Source of the DNA: Cydia pomonella
Lineage: Eukaryota > Arthropoda > Insecta > Lepidoptera > Tortricidae
Length of the DNA: 64,000 nt
Reading direction: 5' to 3'
Assembly: GCF_033807575.1 (NCBI RefSeq)
Contig: NC_084714.1
Span: 32,501 to 96,500 of the forward strand
In this document: piece after piece, positions 52,671 through 61,283 of the stretch
Layout: every line of letters starts with the position of its first letter
How positions within the stretch are numbered: position 1 is the stretch's first letter
The notes under the pieces: generated by a model
What the model saw: only the letters and a program-made list of their open reading frames with translations
The model's database searches: none
Told to the model about the DNA's origin: nothing
Made by a program: the position numbers and the translations under genes

Positions 52671-52687
52671 AAAAAAAAAAAAAAAAA

Positions 52688-52709
52688 CCTAACCTAACCT
52701 AACCTAACC
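52688..52709 (+). repeat. Telomeric (CCTAA)n tract, 4 units
   Basis: Between the P2 poly(A) and G4. Confidence 0.95.
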
Positions 52710-52711
52710 GA

Positions 52712-53584
52712 AATACCTATGCCCATGCGGTTGCGGGGTCTGCCCAGCTGTCGCTTAGCACTGATTCGACCATGCCACCCATTCCGCCTAAACCAACTTC
52801 AAAGCCGGCTATTATAATAACATCCTCTAAGGCTGGCGAGGGCGCACCTGAGACTCTACAGACTTGGCGAAAGAGTGTTACCTTCCGCGACACAGACTTC
52901 GCTCCCGTAGCAACCAAATTCATCTCTAACGGAAAGGTTCGAGTTGAGTTTAAGAATAGACAGGAGCGCGATGTAGCACTCTCCAAAACAAACGAAGTAG
53001 ATGCTGGAGTTACTGCTGAGGTATCTCGTTCGCTGAAACCAATGGTCGTCCTTAAGGGCGTCTCTGTGGACGTACCAGCCGAAGAACTTGTGGACATCAT
53101 CACCAACCAAAATCAATCAATTAAAGAATCCATCAATGAAAACAACAGAATTAAATTACATTTCAAGAAAGGTAACAAAAATCCTAAGCTCTATAACGCT
53201 GTACTGATGACTACACCATCCACTTACAACGCCATAATTAAATTAAATAAAATTAACGTTGACCATCAAAGGGTACACGTGGAGGAACACGTGCCACTCT
53301 TGCACTGCTTCAAGTGCTTGCAATTTGGGCACACTAGGAAACATTGCAAATCCGAAACCACCACCTGCTCTCATTGCGCCTCACCTGATCACGATTTTAA
53401 ATGCTGCCCACACCGAGAAGATAGAACAAAAACTAAGTGTCACAATTGCGAAACACACAACAAACAACAATCTGAAGATAAAAATAAACATAATACATCA
53501 CACAGCGCCACCTCATCCACCTGCCCCAGAATGCAATCTATGATCAAGAAGATAAAATCTCGTATAGAATATGACAACTCATAA
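52712..53584 (+). pseudogene. Gag of G4, 5'-truncated
   Basis: Open from the element's first bases (RNTYAHAVAGSAQLSL), equivalent to the ITYSSIAAKPR position of G1, so the N-terminal half is missing. The ATG at 52772 is internal. Gag core (VTFRDTDFAPVATKF, VVLKGVSVDVPAEEL) and knuckles CFKCLQFGHTRKHC, CSHCASPDHDFKCC and a stretched CHNC...H...C. The second knuckle carries an extra Cys. No stops in the remaining frame. Confidence 0.87.
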
Positions 53585-54553
53585 ATATGTAACACTTCAT
53601 TCGATTCAAATATATAACATTAAGATTAAATAAAAAATTCATTGTAACTTGCCTTAATCAAATTAAGATTAATATCTACTACTAGGTGACTACGGATAGG
53701 CGGCCGGGCGGCCGCCCGCACTCGTACACTCATGTGAGTCGCGAGACGGGCGGCCGGGCGGCCGTGCCCGCACCTGCATACTATTACTAATTCATGGATC
53801 GTTAGTCGCCCGTATATTTAGCGGGGACTAATGCTCTAACAACAATTATATAATTAACCATTACATTCCAATACCAATTATATCTCATCTAATCTTAATT
53901 TGATATCTTAGTAAATATAGTTTCTGTCTATTATTTATTGCTAATTCAATAGTTTAATGTATGTATAATTTAATTTTGTAACTGTAACTGTTTATGCTTT
54001 ACCCAAAGCGGGGCCATGTAAAGAAAAAAAAAAACACTAAATTTAATTACTTTATAAAAACTATATGTAAATTTGCATGGAAATAAAAGGGCTTTATTAT
54101 AACTGTTTATGCTCACTGTACTTTAATCTGCGGCCTGCAGGATTAACTGGTATTCCGGGGAATGCTGCAGGCACAAGAGTCCCTAAACAACATTTCAAAT
54201 CTCTCTGTAAAATCGCAACTCTCTTGCAAGGGGGCGGTGGCCGGGCGGCCGCCCGCACTCACTGACATTGTTGAGGGGCGGGTGAGGCGGGCGGTCGGGC
54301 GGCACTTAGCACCCCCTTTTCAACTATTTTAGGATAGCTGGTCGCCCGTACCCATAGCGAGGGCCAGCTATCCATAAATTCAACTCAAACAAACACTCCA
54401 GTAACACTCAACACACACCTAATAAAAACATACTACACTCTACACGAAGTGGAGGAGTTTTTAGTCCGTAGGCGGCTGGGCACCATTCCCAGCTGAGTCG
54501 GACATAACCGTCGGTACGGGCCGGCGGTATACATGAGTATTCTCTCCTTCACC

Positions 54554-54555
<2 letters not shown>
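53585..54555 (+). promoter_or_regulatory. G4 3' UTR with duplicated hairpin modules
   Basis: First set: GC-rich repeats of GGCGGCCGGGCGGCCG (53698-53775), then a core hairpin around 53809-53835 (TTAGT/ACTAA with TCGCCCGTATATTTAGCGGGG). After an AT-rich interval with a short A-run (54024-54034) comes the second set: CCTGCAG/CTGCAGG stem, GC-rich element (54230-54300), and core hairpin 54332-54373 with a perfect GGATAGCTGG/CCAGCTATCC helix. Against G1 this helix shows a compensatory T-A to C-G change. The terminal 124-nt block follows. The 62-codon ORF at 54077 is not a gene. Confidence 0.75.
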
Positions 54556-54617
<62 letters not shown>

Positions 54618-54620
<3 letters not shown>

Positions 54621-54627
54621 AACCTAA

Positions 54628-54629
<2 letters not shown>
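54618..54629 (+). repeat. Telomeric remnant between opposed tails, 12 bp
   Basis: CCTAACCTAACC flanked by 62 A on the left and 36 T on the right, so the tails of G4 and M6 face each other. Confidence 0.93.
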
Positions 54630-54666
<37 letters not shown>

Positions 54667-55003
54667 TTGTGGAGGGGAAAAATGCAATTACGCATACCAC
54701 TCGGGTGCGGGGACGTACCCGAGTGGTTATGTGGGACTCCTTGTTTTGGGCTGATGAGACCCCAAGTCTACCCACTAAACAACCCCCCCGTCTGCCGCCA
54801 TTGTGCTGTAGCGGTGAGCTGTAGGAACGCTCGCGCTTTACTTCTACAGCGTCACCAGCACCAGTCCGCTTCGCGGAGCACCGCCTCCGGAGGCCCTTGA
54901 TGGCCTCGTTTTCTTTTTGACCGTATCCAGTACGGTCGCCCTCTCAGGGACCGCGGGTGTTATGGATGGCAGGCGTCCCCATGCCTGTCATCCTGCGGTC
55001 TAC

Positions 55004-58000
55004 CTACGGAGGCAGGCGGCCGTCGTGTGCGACCCGTCTGCGTCGAGCACGCTTGCGGCGCCGTTGGTCGGCCGTTGGGTCGATCTCCCTGGCGCGTTCC
55101 GCCGTTTCCTTCTGCTGGAGGACGTCTTCGCAGAAGGTCTTTATTGCTTGCCACGATCTGTCGCTATCGACCATGGACTTAACCACGGCCGGCAGCGACA
55201 GATCCGGCCCCACTATGGCAATCAGGTCAGCACGCTCTGGCCCCCACGCTGGGCACTCCTCTAGGGTGTGTTGTGCGGTATCGACTGCTGCGCCGCATTC
55301 GTGGCACTCCTCCGTTGGCTCTCTGCCGGCAATTTTGTGCAGATATCTCCCGAAGCAGCCGTGCCCCGAGAGAATCTGCACGAGCCGGAAGGTGAGAGCG
55401 CCGTGTTGTCGTTCCAGCCACTGGGACATGACTGGACGAATCGCCGTAATTGTCCGGACACCCGCGCTCGGCCGCTCCAGCCGGTCCACCCACTCATCAA
55501 TCGCCTCGCGAGAGAGCTCTTCGCGTTTGGCCTCGATCTCGCGCGGTGCTGGCCAGAAATCTCTGGCCCGCGCCTCCTCACGCCAAAAGAAAACTGACGC
55601 AAGGGCTCTCGCGTCTAAATCCCATGGCAGGGATCCGGCCAGCACACATGCGGCCTCTCCGGAAATTGTCCCGTAGCCCCGTATTGACCTAATAGACATC
55701 ACCCGTTGCGCTTGACGCAGTTGGGTGACGTTCTTACTGCTGAGGCCACCAGCCCACACTGGGGCTCCGTACAGGGCTATGGAACGTACAACTCCCGTGT
55801 ATAAACGCCGGCAAGACGCTTTTGGCCCCCCAATATTCGGGAGCAGGCGCCCGAGCGCAGCAGCCGCGCCCAACAGCTTCGGCGTCAGCCGCTCAAAGTG
55901 GGCCTCAAAGGACCAGCGGCTGTCTAGTGTGATGCCCAGATACCGCATCGATGGTTGGACGGCAATCTGGACACCCCCCACAATTATGTGAGCCCCGGCC
56001 TGGGGCGCCCGTCTGGGCCCGTGGAAACAGATAGCCTCCGACTTGTTCAGGGCGACTTCCAAACCTAACCGTCGTATCTTAACCACAGTGTGTGCTACGG
56101 CCGCCGTGGCCAGAATAGCGGCTTCTCTGAAAGTTTTCCCCCGCGCGGTCACAAGGGTGTCGTCCGCGTAGCACACAAGATTGACTCCACGCAGAAGGGC
56201 TCCCCGTAACACCCAATCATATCCGATGTTCCACAGGAGTGGCCCCAACACCGACCCCTGTGGAACACCGCACACCATTTCCCGACGCCCCCACTCATGC
56301 TGCCCGGGGAAGGCCACGAACCGCCGTAGCAGGTAAGCCTTCACTATTCGGCTAAGATGGTGGGGCACTTGGTGGTACAACAGCGCCTCATTTATGCAAT
56401 CCCAGGGGAGAGTGTTAAAGGCGTTGGCAATGTCTAACGACACTGCCAAGACGACCTCTCCCTGGGACACTGCCTCCTCCGCTAGTTTTTTCACCCGCAG
56501 GATCGCGTGGACTGTTGAGCGACCCCTGCGGAATCCATACTGGCAATCGGCCAGATCCGGCCCTCTCGTCATTAAGTGCTTGATAAGGCGGCTCGCAATA
56601 ATCCGCTCAAAAAGCTTGCCAACCTCATCAAGCAACACGATGGGCCGATAGGCCGACGGTGACTCCGCAGGACGACCGTCTTTCCTCAACAGAACCAGCC
56701 GACCAATTTTCCAGGCGTCAGGAAAGCGACCCTGCTCGAGACATGCGCTGAAAAACCGACGTAATCTTGGCTCAAGGGCCTCCATGGCTAGGACCCAGGC
56801 TCGACCCGGGATACCATCCAATCCGGGTGCCGTATTCTTGGCCCGTAATTTCAAAACCGCTGCTCCCAGCTCGCCCTCGGTGACAGGCGGCATTTCTGCT
56901 TCTCCTTCCCGTTGCCTCTCGGCTGCCCTAGGTGGAGCCATAGGCGGTGGACGTTGCAGAGGCCTGTGCGGAAATAGAGCCGCAACTACGTCGTCCAGCA
57001 GCTGAGGCTGGAGACTCTGCGTCAGCGGGGGTGCCCAAGGTCGAAGCTTTTGCCTGACAAGCTTGTACGGCCTCCCCCATGGATCCCTATTCAGAGTCTC
57101 CAGAAACTCCTCTCGTGACCGATCAATGGCTCGTGCGATGGCGGCTTTTAGTGCCACTTTTGCCTCTTTATATTTAGTGTACAGAGCCGCTTCTGTCACT
57201 TCATCTCTGTGCTGTCGACTTCGTTGTCGCGTGTACTGGCGCCTCGTGAGCACGCACTCCTCGCGCAACTGCGCAAGATCTGGAGACCACCAGTACACGG
57301 AGCGTCGGGGAGAGAAGGCCTTGACTCGAGGCATAGCCGCGTCGCAGACCTCCGTCATGCAGTTGCGGAACCATTCAGCCTCAGCCTCGACATCCACCAC
57401 CTCTTCCGGTTCCGTTGTCCATGTTTGGACCATGGCCGCCAACTCTAGGGTTTCTCTGTCGAGTTTTTTGAGCACCCAGCGTGGGCTGTTTTCGACAGGA
57501 TCGTTCCGTCTTGGGAGAGAGAGCCTGGGGGGTGCAGAGACACCAAACCGGATGTAACGGTGATCTGACAGGGTCTCAACATCCACCAGGACCTCCCATC
57601 CCTGAACACGGCGTGCCAGGGCAGTGTTCGCAAACGTGATGTCTACAACGGAGCCGCCCTGTTGGCGCACGCACGTGTTCGCCGTTCCTTTGTTCATCAC
57701 AGCTAGGTTGGCGGCTATGGCCCACTCTAAAAGAGTACGTCCTTTTGGATCTGTCACTGGGGATCCCCACGCCGCATGCTTCGCATTAAAATCGCCGGCT
57801 ACGATGGCCGGGATAGGATGCAGCCGACCGACAAGAGCACCGACCTCAACCAGGAAGGTCTCAAATTCAGCAAGGGTTCTGTTTGGAGAGAAGTATACTC
57901 CAATCACCGCCATATCCCCGCAGACCGCCGCGACGCACCCGTGGCCTTTAGTAACGCTTTTGAATGGGTTGGAGCCGGCAGCGCTCCGCGTTGTTATTGC

Positions 58001-58165
58001 CACAGTTCCGTCCAGGTCTCCGGCCCAATCGAATCTGTCAGGCACCCTATTGGGCTCCGCCACCACTGCAATGTGAATCGACCACTGTGCCATGCTCTGG
58101 TGGAAGAGGTCCTGAGCCTTGGCATCGCGGTTGAGGTTCCCCTGTAAGAATTCGATGGTCGCCAT
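55004..58165 (-). CDS. M6 ORF2 (endonuclease-reverse transcriptase), intact
   Basis: 1053 aa, starting at ATG 58165, immediately after the ORF1 stop (TAAATG). Endonuclease: IEFLQGNLNRDAKAQDLFHQ, EPNRVPDRFDW (with Asn where sisters have Tyr after EP), [100 protein letters not shown] and YADD from residue 666 (56159-56170). C terminus: LVQILSGHGCFGRYL and the finger [18 protein letters not shown]. No RNase H. It acts in target-primed reverse transcription at TTAGG repeats by family analogy. Confidence 0.94.
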   Translation of the reverse strand: MATIEFLQGNLNRDAKAQDLFHQSMAQWSIHIAVVAEPNRVPDRFDWAGDLDGTVAITTRSAAGSNPFKSVTKGHGCVAAVCGDMAVIGVYFSPNRTLAEFETFLVEVGALVGRLHPIPAIVAGDFNAKHAAWGSPVTDPKGRTLLEWAIAANLAVMNKGTANTCVRQQGGSVVDITFANTALARRVQGWEVLVDVETLSDHRYIRFGVSAPPRLSLPRRNDPVENSPRWVLKKLDRETLELAAMVQTWTTEPEEVVDVEAEAEWFRNCMTEVCDAAMPRVKAFSPRRSVYWWSPDLAQLREECVLTRRQYTRQRSRQHRDEVTEAALYTKYKEAKVALKAAIARAIDRSREEFLETLNRDPWGRPYKLVRQKLRPWAPPLTQSLQPQLLDDVVAALFPHRPLQRPPPMAPPRAAERQREGEAEMPPVTEGELGAAVLKLRAKNTAPGLDGIPGRAWVLAMEALEPRLRRFFSACLEQGRFPDAWKIGRLVLLRKDGRPAESPSAYRPIVLLDEVGKLFERIIASRLIKHLMTRGPDLADCQYGFRRGRSTVHAILRVKKLAEEAVSQGEVVLAVSLDIANAFNTLPWDCINEALLYHQVPHHLSRIVKAYLLRRFVAFPGQHEWGRREMVCGVPQGSVLGPLLWNIGYDWVLRGALLRGVNLVCYADDTLVTARGKTFREAAILATAAVAHTVVKIRRLGLEVALNKSEAICFHGPRRAPQAGAHIIVGGVQIAVQPSMRYLGITLDSRWSFEAHFERLTPKLLGAAAALGRLLPNIGGPKASCRRLYTGVVRSIALYGAPVWAGGLSSKNVTQLRQAQRVMSIRSIRGYGTISGEAACVLAGSLPWDLDARALASVFFWREEARARDFWPAPREIEAKREELSREAIDEWVDRLERPSAGVRTITAIRPVMSQWLERQHGALTFRLVQILSGHGCFGRYLHKIAGREPTEECHECGAAVDTAQHTLEECPAWGPERADLIAIVGPDLSLPAVVKSMVDSDRSWQAIKTFCEDVLQQKETAERAREIDPTADQRRRKRARRRRVAHDGRLPP

Positions 58166-60486
58166 TTAATCGACGGCCATATTTTGAGCCTCCTCGGTCG
58201 CGACCTGTTCCATGGCGGGCGACTCAACCGATTGCGAGTGGGCCCGGGGGCCGTCGGCAACGTTGGTCTTCTTGTTTTTTCTGGCCGTTTTGGGCGCAGT
58301 GCACGCCTTGCTGCTTATTCTGTGCCCCGCTGGCTTGCCAGCTGCCGCACATTCAGCACAGTGCGGCTCGGCATTGCATTGAGCCGCTTTGTGACCCTCT
58401 TTGCCGCACTGAAAGCAGCTTTCAGACCGGTCGGTTTCCGCCTGACATTGCGCCCTTACGTGCCCATTCCTGAAGCAACGGAAGCATCGTAGAGGCCTCT
58501 TCTCTAGTAGCTTCACCTGTGCAGAGACCCATCCTACTAGTAGGCGACCTCCAGCCACCACCTTTTTGCAGCCACGATGGGGCATTGAAGCCACACTGTG
58601 CCGAGCCCTGAGAAACCCTGACGTATTTCTCCGGCCTTCACCGTGTCAATGGCACAGCCTCCGGTTCGAGCCACTGCAGCGACCACCTCTTCTGCAGAAA
58701 CCGACTCGTCCAAGCCAGTGACGCGAATGTCGACGGTTTTTGATGGCCTAGACACCCGTACCTTCTCCGTGCCGATCTGCTGCCGGATCGCATCAGCTAG
58801 TTTGTCAGCTTTCTCCCCACTAGATGCTCCAGGGACCTCAAGAATGCACGCTCCGGTAGCAGCCCGCCGGAAACGCAGTCCACCAGGGATGTCCATGTCC
58901 GTGAGTTGGACCTTGGTCCTAGCCTCGGCAATCACCTCTTTGTAGGTGACACCTTTCTCCACGGCTTCCGGTTGTAGGGTAAGCACAACGGCTGCTGATC
59001 GTGGGGCTTTCAGCTTTGCGGCTTTTGCCTTCTCTGTGGGCTGTGGTGGGGCAGCACGCTGAGCAGTCCTCCGTTTGGTTCCCTTGCTCGCCACCACGTT
59101 CCAGCCCTCTTTCATGGTGGCGGGGGCAGGTGGAAGTGAGCGGGGTGTGGGTGATTCCTTTGCTGACTGGGTCAGAGTCCCACCTCTCTTCTTTTTAGCC
59201 GCTTTGTTGGCCTTTTTCGTAGCTCCAGGAGCTGGAGCAGACTGTGGCTTTTTGGTGGCATCTATGACTTTTTTCCCACTGGAGCCAGCAGTCGCTCTCG
59301 CCGCAGAAGAAGCCATGGACGTTGCAGCCTGCTTCTTATTGTCTGCTGCTAATGTCGGTCGTAATTGTTTAGCCGGCAGCAGACGACCCTCGGCTTCTAG
59401 TCCGTCCAGACGCGCGCTTACTATCGCTCCCACTTGGAGAGCAACTGCACGCCTTAATTCCTCATCTAAGGAAGCGGGCGAAAGGTCGATCGTCGGTTGG
59501 CTCACGCGTGACGGTGACTTTTCCTTCGGGGCAGGCAGCATGTCTATCGTTGTGTCTGACATATCTGCGTCCTCACCTGGTCCGGAAGGCAGAACCTCCG
59601 GCACAGGACTCTCCCTCCGCTTCGTTCGCTCTACTTGTGCCTTTAGTTGGGCCAGTTCCACACGAAGGCTGGCCATCTCCGCTTGCAGGCGACTATTTGC
59701 CGCCTGCAGTTGGCGGGTCTCGTCCGAGATCGTGCGCTCGCTTAAACTATCAAAAGCTTTCGCGATAGTTTGCGCCGCCTGTTTAAGGGCACGCACATAG
59801 GTACCCTTCAGATGCTTTGAAGTTTTAGCCACGTTCTCAATAATTTTCACGTGGTCCGCCACTGACTTGGAAAGGTCTTCAGCAGATTTTAGGTCCAAGT
59901 CTTCACTGACTGCGGGCGACTTGGAGAATTGTCTGTCCCGCAGCTGTTTTGCCACCTTCGTCTGACTTGAAATGGCCAACTCTGCCTCTATCTCGAGAGC
60001 CTCCCGTTTTGCCTCGTTGAGGGCTCTCTGCGCCGCTGCTAGGCCAACATACTGGCCTGTCGTAGGTGGACGGCCCCTTGAGCGCTTGGTCTTTTCCTCT
60101 TGACCTTCGTGCGCTGCTGGCTCAGGGGGGTCCCCTGTCTCCCAGTCATCCAAGAATGGCTCGGAAGCCTCTTCGCTGGCTCTTCTTGAGCCACTGTTAG
60201 CCCAGAACCGCCCTATATTAGAGCCCGCGGATGAGCTCGAGTTCGACCTCGATCTGACGGTTACCAGAGTGCAGTCTGAATCCTCACTCTCGTCAGCAGC
60301 TGCGAGCATGTCTGCCACGCTTTCCGCCATTTTTTCAGCGCCGCTCTCCTTCATCTTCCGGCTGCGCTTCTCCACTTTTGTACCCTTTATTTTGGGTTTT
60401 CCCTCTCCATTTTTTGTTTTTTGTTTTTTTAATAATACAGTTTCCATATAGTTCCCACGAGTATGGGGGATAAATGGTCCATCCAA
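58166..60486 (-). pseudogene. M6 ORF1 (gag-like), single frameshift in an A-run
   Basis: The upstream frame (first ATG 60486, likely start ATG 60447, METVLLKK) runs to about 58562, then loses one A within GCAAAAAGG relative to sister copies. The knuckle region (GGRLLVGWVSAQVKLLEKRP, CFRCFRNGHVRAQC, CFQCGKEGHKAAQC, CAEC...H...C) continues in another frame and stops at 58166. Helical middle (TRQLQAANSRLQAEMASLRV) and gag core ([37 protein letters not shown]) are present. As the lesion is in a homopolymer, an assembly error is possible. Confidence 0.9.
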
Positions 60487-61242
60487 GCGGTGCCCCTTGC
60501 ACCTGGATAAGCCTGAGCGTATCCCGTTAGAGTGTCGGCCGGTACACTAACGGGGGAAAGCACTAACGACTGACTCCACTACAGCCATGCATCCTCTCGC
60601 GGTGCTCCGCCGCTTAGGATTAGGGGTGATTTTTTATTGAGGTTGTCTTCCTCGCGGCCCGGCCAGTTAAGGCAAGGCCCCCGGTGCCTGTCCGAAGCCG
60701 CAAAACATGACTACGACCCCGAGACGAGCAACGGTTGGTCCGGCGTCGACTATATGTCGAGTGCGCTTGGCACATCGCCGCACCCGTCGCAACCATTTCT
60801 GGAGCGACCCTCCTCTACAGATTTCGGATGGCCCAAAAAGACCACCCAGTCCCCCCCCAGACCAATAGGTCGACAAAATTCTTCAAACGAAGCAAGCCCC
60901 AGAATTGGCACGGGCAGCCCAAAAGACCGCCGTACCCATAGCAGCTTTGTCAGCCGCCGCCCTCTTGACCGAAAACGGTCCCTCTAAAGAGGTAACCCCA
61001 CCCCCCCTGGCCCCATCCGCAAGGACCTCTGCTTGACAGAGGACCTACGGAGAGACCCCCCGGTCCCCCCCATGACAGGACATTGGCAGCACCGGTAAGC
61101 AATAACTTGAAACAAGATATTACTTACCGTTGCCCCCGGGGTGCACCGTCCAAGAGCCCTTCCCTTACCCCCGGATCACTAGGATCAAGAGGAATGAGAA
61201 GGGACTTGGCACACTGGGAGGTTTCCTGTCCGTAGCACCCCA
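60487..61242 (-). promoter_or_regulatory. M6 5' leader
   Basis: About 755 nt. The outer 400 nt are nearly the same as the M1 leader; inner blocks resemble M3/M5. A short upstream ATG near 60590 opens only a few codons. No other coding. Confidence 0.62.
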
Positions 61243-61247
61243 CCTAA

Positions 61248-61249
<2 letters not shown>
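61243..61249 (+). repeat. Telomeric remnant, 7 bp
   Basis: Only CCTAACC separates the M6 5' end from the M7 tail, so M7 lies immediately upstream of M6 on the minus strand. Confidence 0.85.

Positions 61250-61283
<34 letters not shown>

Larger units (their letters stand above)
46116..52687 (+). mobile_element. Gag-pol element P2 (SART-like orientation), nearly complete
   Basis: Leader 46116-46598, ORF1 46599-48701, ORF2 48712-52458, 3' UTR 52459-52670 and poly(A) 52671-52687 before CCTAA. ORF2 is uninterrupted for 1248 codons with endonuclease, RT and RNase H. It is the only plus-strand element here able in principle to supply a polymerase, and it carries the same A-B-C 3' hairpins as the gag-only and short elements. 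It is AT-rich compared with the GC-rich minus-strand family. Confidence 0.93.
52710..54617 (+). mobile_element. Gag-only telomeric element G4 (family A), 5'-truncated
   Basis: Begins inside gag right after CCTAA, with gag coding to 53584, a roughly 970-nt 3' UTR and a 62-nt poly(A) run 54556-54617. The 3' terminus 54432-54555 is identical by eye to G1 5366-5489, although gag and the upstream UTR have diverged. No pol. The UTR is longer than in G1 and holds two sets of hairpin modules. Confidence 0.87.
54630..61242 (-). mobile_element. TRAS-like element M6, full length
   Basis: Tail 54630-54665, 3' UTR to 55003, ORF2 55004-58165 intact, ORF1 58166-60486 with one frameshift, and leader 60487-61242 ending GTCCGTAGCACCCCA at the telomeric junction, exactly as in M1. 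The inner 3' stem is a perfect ACCACTCGGGT/ACCCGAGTGGT. Confidence 0.92.
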
